DNA of 64,000 nt from contig NZ_VFOX01000001.1 in assembly GCF_006716345.1 (NCBI RefSeq), positions 2,604,001-2,668,000 on the forward strand, in the 5' to 3' direction. The stretch is from Microbacterium saperdae. GTDB lineage: Bacteria > Actinomycetota > Actinomycetes > Actinomycetales > Microbacteriaceae. Position 1 is the stretch's first letter. Each line of letters begins with the position of its first letter. Positions 53,863 to 62,512 of this stretch are shown piece by piece. The position numbers were made by a program, and so were the translations under genes. The notes under the pieces are model-generated. The model made no database searches and was not told the origin of the DNA. It saw only the letters and a program-made list of their open reading frames with translations.

Positions 53863-55440
53863 TCACTCTGTCACGCGGATCGTGGTGGGAGCGAGGATGC
53901 TCTTGGACATCCCGAACTCCGCACCGGCGCCGTAGAAGGTCGACGTCGACGAGTACACCGGCAGCACCTCGAGGTTGCTGAACAGGGAGTCCTGCGCAGC
54001 CTGCCAGGCATCGCAGGAGTCGGCGCCGGCGAGCGCCTGCGCCTCACCGACCAGGTCGAAGTACTCCTGGTTGGCGTTGTAGGTCCAGTTGCCGCCGTTC
54101 GGGGGGAACTCTCCGCCCAGGATGCCGGCCCAGTCGCTCGGGAGGCTCGTGAAGATCGGCGCCCAGACGATGTCCCAGTCGCCGCCGGAGAAGATCACGT
54201 CGGTGTACGACGCGGACGGGGTGGGAACAGCATCCACACCGATCTTCTTGAACTCGGTCTGCAGGAGCTCGATGGCGGCGGTGACGCCCTGGCTCTCGGA
54301 GGCCGGGTAGAGCATCAGGATGCTCAGCGGCTTGCCGTCCTTGGCGCGGATGCCGTCGGCACCCTCCACCCAGCCGGCGTCGTCGAGTGCGGCGGCTGCC
54401 GCGTCGACGTCGTACGAGGGGATCGCCGCGGAGCTGTCCATGGCCGTGCACGCCGCGCCGAACTCCGACACCAGGGTCGTGATCTGCTCGCCGCGTCCGG
54501 CAGAGGCCACGGGGCCGACCGATTCGCGGTCGACGGCCTGCGCGAGCGCCTGGCGGACCGCGAGGTCGTGACCGACGCGGCCTTCCGCCTGGTTGAAGAA
54601 GATCAGACCGGGACGCAGCGGCACCTCGAGCTCCTGTGCGAACTCGGTGGATTCGAGGCGATCGCGCTCGCTGCCGCCCACCTCCGCGATGTTGGCTTCA
54701 CCGGTCTGCAGCAGGTTGGCCGCCGTCGAGTCGCTCTCGATGATCGAGATCTCGACCGTGCCGGGCAGGCCTGCGGTCTTGCTGGTGATGTCATCGACAC
54801 CCCAGGTGTAGTCGTCGCGCAGCGTGAAGGTGTAGCTCTGCCCCGGCGAGGAGGCTTCCAGCGCGTAGGCGCCGGTGCCGTGGAACTCGGTGTCGAGCAC
54901 AGCGGGATCGTCGAGCCCGGAGGCGCAGACGATCGGCAGCGCACCGATCGTCTCGGCGAGGAAGCTCTGCGCCGCCGCACTCGTGAACGTCACGGTGCCG
55001 GCGTCGTCGTCGGCCTCGATCGTGAGGCCCTCTGCCGGGAAGTACACGCCCTTGTAGGGAGAGCCCGTCTCATCCGCCGCGGCGTACTCGAACGTGGACT
55101 TCACGTCCGTCGCGGTCAGCGGCGTGCCGTCGACGCACAGGATGCCGTCCTTGAGGGTGAACTCGACGCTCGTCGTGGTCGACTCCCACGACTCGGCCAG
55201 GAGACCCTTGGGCTCCTCACCCGTGGGGTAGAACAGGAGCGACTCGTATCCGAAGGTGGATACCGACTCGCTGGCGTTCGTCGCGTTCGTGATGGGGTTC
55301 AGTGTTCCGGGGTCCGACTGCACGGCGATCTTGATCGTCTGTGCCCCCTCCCCTCCGGGCTCCGCCGTTCCTCCGGCGCAGCCGGACAGGGCGAGGGCCG
55401 TCACGCCGACGGCGGCCGCGGCGACAATGCTGCGTCTCAT
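53863..55440 (-). CDS. Dipeptide-type ABC transporter substrate-binding lipoprotein (SBP_bac_5)
   Basis: This 525-residue lipoprotein has a signal peptide with lipobox LALSGC (cysteine near residue 21), a short Gly linker and a family-5 binding domain (VEFTLKDGILCVDGTPLTATD, VRQALAQAVDRE). The ATG at 55440 is chosen for the signal peptide and for GAGAGGAC upstream; the open frame above it runs into the promoter. It is the first gene of the transporter-M20 operon. The upstream region carries the TCATAAC-ATTCAATT motif. Confidence 0.93.
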   Translation of the reverse strand: MRRSIVAAAAVGVTALALSGCAGGTAEPGGEGAQTIKIAVQSDPGTLNPITNATNASESVSTFGYESLLFYPTGEEPKGLLAESWESTTTSVEFTLKDGILCVDGTPLTATDVKSTFEYAAADETGSPYKGVYFPAEGLTIEADDDAGTVTFTSAAAQSFLAETIGALPIVCASGLDDPAVLDTEFHGTGAYALEASSPGQSYTFTLRDDYTWGVDDITSKTAGLPGTVEISIIESDSTAANLLQTGEANIAEVGGSERDRLESTEFAQELEVPLRPGLIFFNQAEGRVGHDLAVRQALAQAVDRESVGPVASAGRGEQITTLVSEFGAACTAMDSSAAIPSYDVDAAAAALDDAGWVEGADGIRAKDGKPLSILMLYPASESQGVTAAIELLQTEFKKIGVDAVPTPSASYTDVIFSGGDWDIVWAPIFTSLPSDWAGILGGEFPPNGGNWTYNANQEYFDLVGEAQALAGADSCDAWQAAQDSLFSNLEVLPVYSSTSTFYGAGAEFGMSKSILAPTTIRVTE

Positions 55441-55481
55441 GGTGTCCTCTCTCACGGGTTCCGCACGATGCGGGTCAACCC

Positions 55482-55496
55482 AATTGAATGTTATGA
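55482..55496 (-). promoter_or_regulatory. TCATAAC-ATTCAATT motif upstream of the dipeptide-transporter operon
   Basis: On the minus strand TCATAACATTCAATT lies 41 bases before the binding-protein start. It is part of a larger inverted repeat, CAATT (55481-55485) with AATTG (55496-55500). It matches the sites at 45987 and 58693 over ATTCAATT and partly in the preceding seven bases. Confidence 0.55.
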
Positions 55497-55504
55497 ATTG
55501 CTCT

Positions 55505-56983
55505 TTATTGATTCGTGTCGGCGGTGTTTCGGGTTTGTAACCGATCACGAAGATCGTCGATGAGGGCAGCGGCGCCCATCACCGACTTGAGCTCGAGAAA
55601 CTCCTCGAACCCGTGCACGCCGCATTCCCGGCCGATACCCGACTGCTTGTAGCCCCCGAAAGGGGCACCCACGTCGAGACCTGCGCCGTTGATGCCGACG
55701 GTGCCCGTGCGCATGCGCAGAGCCACGTCGAGGGCACGTCGAGGGTCGCTCGACCATACGCCGCCCGACAGTCCGTACACGCTGTCGTTCGCCAGGTCGA
55801 CAGCCTCATCGACCGTGGCGTAGGGAGTGATCGTGAGCACCGGTCCGAAGACCTCTTCGTGGAAGATCTGCATCTCCGGTGTCACATCGGTGAAGATCGT
55901 GGGCTGCACGTAGGCGCCGCCGGCCGTCGGTTCGACGATATCGAGGCCTCCGGTCAGCACGCGTGCGCCCTCAGCGATGGCGGTGGCGATATGCCCGCGC
56001 ACGCGCTCCTGCTGCAGCACCGAGGCCACAGGACCCGTGGCCGTGGCCTCGACTCCCGGGTCGCCGGGAGCCCAGCCCGCCGCGACCGTGATCGCGGCGT
56101 CCTGCCAGGCGTCGAGCATGTCCGCGGGGACCAGCACTCTGGTCTGTGCGGCGCAGGTCTGGCCGGCGTTCGCGAAGCACGAGGCGAGCACCGAGCGCAC
56201 CGAGTCCTCCAGCGGCGCGTCATCGAGCACGATGGCCGCCGATTTGCCGCCGAGCTCCAGCGCGACCTTCTTGATCGTCGCCGCCGCCGCTCGGGCGACG
56301 CTCTCGCCGACCCCGCGCGAGCCGGTGAAGGTCACCATGTCGACGCCGGGATGCGCCACCAGCGGGGATCCGACGCCGGCGCCGTCTCCGTGCACGATGT
56401 TGACCACACCGGCCGGCAACCCGATCTCGCGCAGGATGTCGCCCACGATCGCCGCATTCAGCGGAGCCACCTCGCTGGGCTTCAGCACCACGGTGCAGCC
56501 GGCGAGGATCGCCGCGCCGACCTTGAGCATGATCTGGTGCAGCGGGAAGTTCCAGGGCGTGATCGCGGCGACCACTCCGACGGGCTCGGAGACGACCAGC
56601 GAGTTCGACACCGATTCCCGCTCGACGTGTGCGCGGGCGGCATCGACGAGTCGGGCGAGGTCGGCGATCGCGACCCCCACCTGAGCGGAACGCGCGAACG
56701 CGATCGGCGAGCCCATCTCCGCGCTCAATGTCGCGGCGAGTCGTTCCCTGTGGCGCGCCAACCCCTCGGCGAGCGCCTCGACGTGAACGATCCGCTGCGC
56801 CATCGGCGTGGTGGACCAGCTGCCGAACGCGTCCGCGGCCGCAGCCACCGCGCGATCCACATCCGCGGGGCTGCCTGCGACGACGGAGGCGATCACGCTG
56901 CCGTCGGCCGGATTGACGACATCGATCGTGGAGCGCCCCTCGGCGTCCTCCCTGATGCCCGCGATGTCGTGACCGATGATCAT
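55505..56983 (-). CDS. NAD(P)-dependent aldehyde dehydrogenase
   Basis: This 492-residue ALDH has the NAD site TPWNFPLHQ and FTGSRGVGESVA, the general base in LELGGKSAAIVL, the catalytic cysteine in NAGQTCAAQTRVLVP and the C-terminal PFGGYKQSGIGRECG. It oxidises an aldehyde to an acid. The gene starts two bases from the stop of the ThDP-enzyme gene, so the two form a unit: decarboxylation of a 2-oxoacid to an aldehyde, then oxidation, is the obvious combined reaction. The true substrate is unknown. Confidence 0.93.
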   Translation of the reverse strand: MIIGHDIAGIREDAEGRSTIDVVNPADGSVIASVVAGSPADVDRAVAAAADAFGSWSTTPMAQRIVHVEALAEGLARHRERLAATLSAEMGSPIAFARSAQVGVAIADLARLVDAARAHVERESVSNSLVVSEPVGVVAAITPWNFPLHQIMLKVGAAILAGCTVVLKPSEVAPLNAAIVGDILREIGLPAGVVNIVHGDGAGVGSPLVAHPGVDMVTFTGSRGVGESVARAAAATIKKVALELGGKSAAIVLDDAPLEDSVRSVLASCFANAGQTCAAQTRVLVPADMLDAWQDAAITVAAGWAPGDPGVEATATGPVASVLQQERVRGHIATAIAEGARVLTGGLDIVEPTAGGAYVQPTIFTDVTPEMQIFHEEVFGPVLTITPYATVDEAVDLANDSVYGLSGGVWSSDPRRALDVALRMRTGTVGINGAGLDVGAPFGGYKQSGIGRECGVHGFEEFLELKSVMGAAALIDDLRDRLQTRNTADTNQ

Positions 56984-56984
56984 G

Positions 56985-58652
56985 TCAGACCCCTGCCCGC
57001 TGGATCAGGTGGGATCCGGGAGCGAGCGGCGCGGGGCGCGGCACGCCTTCGTGGATCAGGTGCCACGGCGAGGGGAACTCCCCCACCGGCACATTGATCA
57101 GGATCGGCTCGTTCGCGGGGATGGCATCGGCGAGCACGCCGGCGAGCTCCTGCGGCGTGAACGCCTGGGCGGAGCGGATGCCGAACGCCTCGGCCAGCAC
57201 ACCGTAGTCCGGGTTGGTCAGGTCGCTGGCGAAGTACCGCGCGCCGTAGCGGTTCTTCTGGATGCGGCGCACGTTGCCGTAGAAGCCGTCGTGGAACACG
57301 ATCGTGACCAGTCCCAGCCCGTAGCGCTTGGCCGTGGACAGCTCCTGGAGCGTCCAGGAGAAGCCGCCGTCACCGTTGACCGAGACGACGGCGCGGGAGG
57401 GATCGGCCGCCTTGACGCCGAGCGCTGTGGCGAAACCGTACCCGAGAGTGCCCTGGTAGCCGGGGCCGATGTACGTGCGCGGCTGGTAGGCCGGGTAGCA
57501 GGCACTCGCCGCATAGCCGACCTGCGTGAACTCGCTGACGAAGACACCGTCATCGGGCAGCGCCGCACGGATCGTGGAGAGGTATTCGCGCTGCGGCGCG
57601 ATGTCGTCGAACTGCTCGGCGAGCCAGGAGCGCACCCGCGCGAACTCGCTCTCGCGGGAGTCGCGCGAGCCGTGTCCCACCTCGGCGGCGAGAGCGGACA
57701 GGGCGAGCCGCGCATCCGCGTGCAGCGCCTGGGCCGCCGCACGGGGAGCGCCGAGGTCGGCCTCCTCCGCGTTGATCAGGATCACCGGCGCACCGTTGGT
57801 GTCGACCTGCGTGCCGAACGTCGACACGAAGCGGGTGCCGACGGCGAGCACCAGGTCGGCTTCCTCCCGGAAGGCGCGCAGCGCCAGCGAGTCGAACGCG
57901 AGGCGGTGGCGGGCATCGAGCGCTCCGCGTCCGTTCTCGGTCATCAGCACCGGAGCCTCGAGGGCTTCGGCGAGCGCCTGCAGCGCGACCGAGGCGTTCG
58001 AGGCGAGCACTCCGCCTCCGACCACGATCATCGGGCGCTTCGCGGTGGCGAGCAGCGCGGCGGCTGCCCTGATCTGCTGCTCGTCCGGCACCAGGGGGGC
58101 CGCGGCGACGAGCTCGGCAGCAGCGGCCCGTGAGGTCGCGGCCAGCACGTCCGGCGGCACCTCGATCGCGACGGGGCGCGGACGCCCGCTGCGCAGCTGC
58201 ACGAAAGCCTCGCGGACGAGCCCGGGGATCTCGTCGGCGGAACGGGCGGTGCCGGTCCACTTGGTCAGGCGCTCCAGGATTCCGGTCTGGTCCGGCAGCT
58301 CGTGCAGGGCGCCGAGTCCGCGGCCGATGGCCTTCGAGTCGATCTGGCCCGCGATCAGCAGCATCGGCGAGTTGGCCGAGTAGCCGGTCGCGACACCGGA
58401 GAGCGCGTTGAGCACACCGGGGCCGGGAACGACCATCGCGACGCCGACCTCTCCCGTGCTGCGCGCATACCCGTCGGCCATGTACGTGGTCGCCTGCTCA
58501 TTGCGTGCGCAGATGAAATCGACCTGGTCGGTACGGGACTGGAGGGCGTCTGCGGCGGCATCGAGCTGAACGCCCGGAATGCCGAAGATCGTCGAAACGC
58601 CCTGGTTGATCAGGGAGTCTGCGAGCAGATCGCCACCGGTGGGGTCGGTCAT
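56985..58652 (-). CDS. Thiamine-diphosphate-dependent enzyme, acetolactate-synthase / 2-oxoacid-decarboxylase-like
   Basis: This 555-residue ThDP enzyme has three domains: the N-terminal pyrimidine-binding domain with the activating glutamate in CARNEQATTYMADGYAR near residue 52, a central domain (KRPMIVVGGGV), and the C-terminal diphosphate-binding domain with VNGDGGFSWTLQELSTA and FHDGFYGNVRR. It resembles acetolactate synthase large-subunit relatives such as 2-ketoarginine or other 2-oxoacid decarboxylases more than anabolic IlvB. The adjacent ALDH gene favours a decarboxylase role. It is the first gene of a two-gene operon divergent from the GntR gene. Confidence 0.88.
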   Translation of the reverse strand: MTDPTGGDLLADSLINQGVSTIFGIPGVQLDAAADALQSRTDQVDFICARNEQATTYMADGYARSTGEVGVAMVVPGPGVLNALSGVATGYSANSPMLLIAGQIDSKAIGRGLGALHELPDQTGILERLTKWTGTARSADEIPGLVREAFVQLRSGRPRPVAIEVPPDVLAATSRAAAAELVAAAPLVPDEQQIRAAAALLATAKRPMIVVGGGVLASNASVALQALAEALEAPVLMTENGRGALDARHRLAFDSLALRAFREEADLVLAVGTRFVSTFGTQVDTNGAPVILINAEEADLGAPRAAAQALHADARLALSALAAEVGHGSRDSRESEFARVRSWLAEQFDDIAPQREYLSTIRAALPDDGVFVSEFTQVGYAASACYPAYQPRTYIGPGYQGTLGYGFATALGVKAADPSRAVVSVNGDGGFSWTLQELSTAKRYGLGLVTIVFHDGFYGNVRRIQKNRYGARYFASDLTNPDYGVLAEAFGIRSAQAFTPQELAGVLADAIPANEPILINVPVGEFPSPWHLIHEGVPRPAPLAPGSHLIQRAGV

Positions 58653-58687
58653 CTGATTCCTCTCGTGAGCAGCATTGCGAGATTGAC

Positions 58688-58707
58688 TGTATTAGATACA
58701 TTCAATT
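58688..58707. promoter_or_regulatory. TGTAT-TAG-ATACA palindrome and ATTCAATT motif between the ThDP gene and the GntR gene
   Basis: TGTATTAGATACA (58688-58700) is a perfect 5-bp inverted repeat with a 3-base centre, a form typical of GntR/FCD operators, and it runs directly into ATTCAATT (58700-58707). It lies in the divergent region of the regulator and the decarboxylase operon. Related sequences precede two other operons nearby. Confidence 0.65.
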
Positions 58708-58812
58708 ACTGCAAATAGCAGTTTCGCCTCGTGTCACGCCCCTGAAGCGTCACGCGGTATCTAGGATGTGAGGGATCCGCTCCACATCCCCGATCTCGAC
58801 CGAAGGACGCCC

Positions 58813-59541
58813 GTGGCCACCACCCAGGAAGAAGCGCGCACCTTCCAGCGTGTCGCGCCCGCTCAGTCCGTGGCCGACAGGGTGGTCACCGAGGTCGAGG
58901 CGATGATCAAGGCCGAGGGACTCACCCCCGGCCACCGCATCGGCACCCGGCAGGAGCTGTGCGAGCAGTTCGGCGTCGCACCGGCCACCCTCGGCGAAGC
59001 GCTGCGCGTGCTGCGCGCCCGCGGCTCCGTCGACCTGCGCCCCGGTCCCGGCGGCGGCATCTTCGTCGCCGACCAGTCGCCCCTGATCCGCCTCGCGCAC
59101 AGCGTGCTGCGCCTGCGCCAGACCGGCGCCCCCGTGCACGACGTCGTCAAGGTGCTCGACGCCCTCGACGAGGCCGTGATGGGCGACGCGGTCGTGCACC
59201 GCACCGAGGCCGACATCGCGGATCTCGATGCGCTCATGGCCGAGATCGCCGACCACTGGCACGACCCGGTCGAGGGCCTGCACGGCAACTGGCGCCTGCA
59301 CCGGCGCATCGCCGAGATCTCGCCCAACGCAGTGCTGCGCACGTTCTATCTGAACCTCGTCGACTACATCGAGGGCGAGACCAGTGGCGGCGCCGACGAC
59401 ACGGACCTCTCGGTCCCCGGGTTCCGCCCTGACACGGACGAGCGCCTGCACATCCACACCGCGCTGATCGAGGCCATCCGCTCCGGCGATGTCGAAGCCG
59501 GGCGCAAGGCCGTGCTCGACCACCGCACGCTCGGGCGCTGA
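58813..59541 (+). CDS. GntR-family regulator, FCD (FadR-C) subfamily
   Basis: This 242-residue regulator has an N-terminal winged helix (SVADRVVTEVEAMIKAEG, RQELCEQFGVAPATLGEALRVL, wing GSVDLRPGPGGGIFVA) and a helical FCD effector domain with metal-ligand-like residues (Asp and His in DALDEAVMGD, LHGNWRLHRRI, HIHTALIEAI). FCD proteins usually sense organic acids or amino-acid derivatives. GTG 58813 is supported by GAAGGA five bases upstream; the GTG at 58768 sits in the likely promoter. It very likely controls the surrounding operons through the ATTCAATT-type sites. Confidence 0.9.
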   Translation: MATTQEEARTFQRVAPAQSVADRVVTEVEAMIKAEGLTPGHRIGTRQELCEQFGVAPATLGEALRVLRARGSVDLRPGPGGGIFVADQSPLIRLAHSVLRLRQTGAPVHDVVKVLDALDEAVMGDAVVHRTEADIADLDALMAEIADHWHDPVEGLHGNWRLHRRIAEISPNAVLRTFYLNLVDYIEGETSGGADDTDLSVPGFRPDTDERLHIHTALIEAIRSGDVEAGRKAVLDHRTLGR

Positions 59542-59569
59542 ACCGCCTCCGAGCGCGCGCCGAGTCGGC

Positions 59570-60793
59570 CTAGCCGGCGCCCACGTGGCGGAGCGCCAGA
59601 GCCGCCAGCGCCGCGGCCTGATCGCCGAGCACGCCGTCGTCGAACACCGCGCGCGGCGAGTGGTTCATCTCCGCGCTCGCGGGGTCGATGCCCTCCGGCG
59701 TCGCCCCGAGGAACACGAAGGCACCTGGCACCTCGGCGAGCACGAATGAGAAGTCCTCCGAGGCCATGATGGCGGTCGGCAGCTCCTCGACCCGATCCTG
59801 ACCGAACGTGGACCGCAGGGTCTCGATCGCTCCCCTGGCTTCCGCGTCGCTGTTCACGGTGACCGGGTATCCGACGATCACCTCGGTCTCCGCCGTGCAC
59901 CCGTGCGCCGCCGCGATGCGCTCCACGAGTGCGGGCAGCTCGCGTTGCACCTGCGCCACCGCGGAGTTCGATGCCGTGCGCAGTGTCGCGCCCAGTCCGG
60001 CCTCGTCGGGGATCGCATTGATCACCTCGCCGGCGAACAGCTGCGTCACGGTGAGCACGACCGGGTCGAACACGTCGAATCGGCGGGTGACCCAGGTCTG
60101 CAGGGCGAGCACGATCTCCGCGACCACAGGCACCGGATCGACGGCTTGGTAGGGGCGCGAGCCGTGTCCCCCCTGGCCGCGGATGCGGATGCGGACCGAG
60201 TTCGCGCTGCCCATGAGCGCCCCCGCCCTGGTCTGGAAGACCCCGGGCACTCCGGGCATGACGTGGATGCCGTAGGCTGCGTCCACCCGCGGCCCCGCCG
60301 CCTCCAGCACGCCGTCGCGGATCATGAGTGGCGCGCCGCCGCCGGCCTCCTCCCCGGGTTGGAACATGAAGACCACGGACCCCGCGATGTGATCGCGTCG
60401 CGCCGCGAGCAGACGCGCAGCTCCGATCAGCCCTGCGACGTGGAGGTCGTGCCCGCACGCGTGCATCGCGCCGTTGGTCGAGGCATACGGCAGCCCGGTC
60501 TCCTCGGCGATCGCGAGCGCGTCCATGTCACCGCGCAGGAGGACGGACGGGCCGTCGGCGGCACCGCGCAGCACGGCTGTCACGGCGCTGAGGTCGCTTC
60601 CCGTCGACACCTCGAGTCCGAGGGGTTCGAGAGCGTCCAGGATCACGCGCTGCGTCTGCGGCAGGTCGAACCCGACCTCGGGGATCGCGTGCAGGTGGCG
60701 GCGGATGGCGGCGAGCTCCGCCTGCATCCCCGCGGCATCCCGGCGCAACGATGCCATCCCGTCCCGCACCCCCTTCCCCGTCGGCGTCACCAT
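59570..60793 (-). CDS. M20-family (M20D) metal-dependent amidohydrolase (paralogue 2)
   Basis: This 407-residue amidohydrolase is closely related to the one at 48929-50113; both share RRFDVFDPVVL, HACGHDLHVAGL and xAVFDDxVLxDQAxALAA. Metal ligands are present in LRGDMDALA, HACGHDLH, QPGEEAGGG and YGIHVMPG. It hydrolyses an N-acyl or peptide bond of a small amide. Its ATG at 60793 overlaps the stop of the amidohydrolase gene by seven bases, so it is the last gene of the Rieske operon. Its substrate may be the same chemical class as that of paralogue 1. Confidence 0.93.
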   Translation of the reverse strand: MVTPTGKGVRDGMASLRRDAAGMQAELAAIRRHLHAIPEVGFDLPQTQRVILDALEPLGLEVSTGSDLSAVTAVLRGAADGPSVLLRGDMDALAIAEETGLPYASTNGAMHACGHDLHVAGLIGAARLLAARRDHIAGSVVFMFQPGEEAGGGAPLMIRDGVLEAAGPRVDAAYGIHVMPGVPGVFQTRAGALMGSANSVRIRIRGQGGHGSRPYQAVDPVPVVAEIVLALQTWVTRRFDVFDPVVLTVTQLFAGEVINAIPDEAGLGATLRTASNSAVAQVQRELPALVERIAAAHGCTAETEVIVGYPVTVNSDAEARGAIETLRSTFGQDRVEELPTAIMASEDFSFVLAEVPGAFVFLGATPEGIDPASAEMNHSPRAVFDDGVLGDQAAALAALALRHVGAG

Positions 60794-61977
60794 CGGCCGG
60801 CCTCCGCGGCATAGACCTCGCGCCCGTCGATGAACACTCGCCGGACGGTCGATGCCACCTCCAGCGGATCCCCGGACCAGATCACGACGTCGCCGTCCCG
60901 GCCGACCTCGAGTGCGCCGACGCGGTCGTCGACCCGCACGATCTCAGCCGCCGACGAGGTCATCGCCGCGATCGCGGCATCGCGCGGCAACCCTGACCGC
61001 ACCGCGACAGCGGCCTGGAGTGCGAGGTGGCCGATCGGGACGACGGGGTGATCCGTGGTCAGGGCGATGCGCACGCCCGCCGCCGCGATCGTCGCCAGGT
61101 GCGCCGGATCGGCCTCGCGCACCTCGACCTTCGAACGACTCGACAGGATGGGGCCGAAGATCACCGGAACATCGCGCTCCGCCAGCTGATCGGCGAGCTT
61201 GTGCGCCTCGGTGCCGTGGTTGAGCACCAGGCGCAGACCGAACTCCTCGGCCAGCCGGAGAGCCGTGGCGATGTCGTCGTGACGGTGCGCGTGCTGATCC
61301 CAGCTGAGCTCCCCGGAGAGCGCCTTCGCCAGCGCCTCCTTGCCGAGATCGCGAGCGAAGGGGGTGCCGTCGGTCTCCGCCTTGGCACGGCGGGCGACGT
61401 AGTCCTGCGCATCCACCAGCGCCTGGCGGATCACGAACGCGATGCCCAGGCGGGTGGCGGGAAGCTGCGAGCGCTTGCCGTACGTCTCCTTCGGGTTCTC
61501 ACCGAGCGCGGACTTCACGCTGACCTCGGCGCGGATCACGCGGTCATCGACGTAAGGCCCTCCTCCGGTCTTGATCGCGACGCTCTGTCCGCCGATCGGA
61601 TTCCCCGACCCCGGCTTGACGACCACCGCCGTCACCCCTCCGGCGAGCGCGTCGCGGAAGGCGATGTCCTCGACGTTGACGGCATCGATCGCACGCACGC
61701 CCGCGGTGTTCGGCATCGTCACCTCGCTGCCGTCGAAACCCGCAGGGCCGTTGGCCTCCTCGTGGGCACCGATGTGGCTGTGCGCGTCGATGAGACCGGG
61801 GAGCACCCACGCACCGGAGGCGTCGACGACGGTCGTGCCCTCCGGGATCCGCACCTCCCGCCCGACGGCCGTGATGCGTCCGTCCTGCACGAGCACCGTG
61901 GCGCCGTCGATGTCGCCCCCGAGTCCGGTGACCACCCGGCCGCCGACGATCGCCACATCGCCCGTGACCGCCGTCAT
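60787..61977 (-). CDS. Amidohydrolase-superfamily enzyme (imidazolonepropionase-like)
   Basis: This 396-residue metal-dependent hydrolase has the first metal motif LPGLIDAHSHIG (HxH near residue 64), the later ligands QHAHRHDDI and LVLNHGTEAHKL, and the catalytic aspartate in ALTTDHPVVP. A small beta-sandwich is formed by the two ends (VAIVGGRVVTG and GDVVIWSGDPLEVASTV). Family members hydrolyse cyclic amides, N-acyl amino acids or dipeptides. ATG 61977 overlaps the HAD-like gene by four bases. It is part of the oxygenase operon. Confidence 0.88.
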   Translation of the reverse strand: MTAVTGDVAIVGGRVVTGLGGDIDGATVLVQDGRITAVGREVRIPEGTTVVDASGAWVLPGLIDAHSHIGAHEEANGPAGFDGSEVTMPNTAGVRAIDAVNVEDIAFRDALAGGVTAVVVKPGSGNPIGGQSVAIKTGGGPYVDDRVIRAEVSVKSALGENPKETYGKRSQLPATRLGIAFVIRQALVDAQDYVARRAKAETDGTPFARDLGKEALAKALSGELSWDQHAHRHDDIATALRLAEEFGLRLVLNHGTEAHKLADQLAERDVPVIFGPILSSRSKVEVREADPAHLATIAAAGVRIALTTDHPVVPIGHLALQAAVAVRSGLPRDAAIAAMTSSAAEIVRVDDRVGALEVGRDGDVVIWSGDPLEVASTVRRVFIDGREVYAAEAGRW

Positions 61978-62492
61978 CCGTCTTCCCTCTCGCCGGGCGC
62001 CGCCTGCGCGATCCGATCCACCCGGGCGCGCAGCTCCACCGGATCGACGCCGAGGATGCCGACAGTCGGATCCACGCGCACGATGACACCGTCGTCGCAC
62101 ACCGGCGGCTCACCGTGGAGGTCGACGACCGGATCGTCCACCCAGGCCCACGGCAGGGCACCGGCGTACTCGCGGATCATCCGCAGCTTGTCGAACTGCA
62201 CGGGCAGGAACGGCCACGGCTCCTCCGGCAGATCGAGCGCCTGCCGGAACGCGGTGTGGGCGTTGTGCCCCCACTCCGAGGCCCACACGATCTCGAACCG
62301 CGTGGCCAGTTCCGCCAGCCGCGCGGCGGCGGCATCCGGGATCGCCACATCGCGCACCCACCGCCCCCAGGCCGAGAGGTGGTGCACCGAGACCGGTACG
62401 GCCGCCTCGCCCTCGAGCACGACGACGCCGCTGATCCCGAGCACGAGCAGAGGACGATCGCCCCGCGGCGGTCGCGCCGTGTACTTGGCCAT
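61974..62492 (-). CDS. HAD-fold protein with a missing nucleophile, function unknown
   Basis: This 172-residue protein resembles small actinobacterial HAD-domain proteins through its first strand (RPLLVLGISGVVVL), the WASEWGHNAHTAF segment and the late acidic strand AWVDDPVVD. The place of the nucleophile and general acid (usually DxDG) reads GISG, so a phosphatase reaction is unlikely. It may be an inactive binding or regulatory protein. It lies between the Rieske oxygenase gene (20-base gap) and the amidohydrolase gene (overlap). Confidence 0.7.
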   Translation of the reverse strand: MAKYTARPPRGDRPLLVLGISGVVVLEGEAAVPVSVHHLSAWGRWVRDVAIPDAAAARLAELATRFEIVWASEWGHNAHTAFRQALDLPEEPWPFLPVQFDKLRMIREYAGALPWAWVDDPVVDLHGEPPVCDDGVIVRVDPTVGILGVDPVELRARVDRIAQAAPGEREDG

Positions 62493-62512
62493 GTCAGTCG
62501 TCCTTCGTCACG

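Noticed and set aside
53596-55563. 655-codon plus-strand frame
   Set aside because: Antisense to the binding-protein gene; no signal peptide or domain.
55613-58133. Long plus-strand frames over the ALDH and ThDP-enzyme genes
   Set aside because: Antisense shadows of motif-complete enzymes.
56985-58652. Anabolic acetolactate synthase (ilvB) assignment
   Set aside because: There is no ilvN or ilvC neighbour and the gene is paired with an ALDH; the catalytic context (NEQATT, HDGFYGN) differs from typical IlvB.
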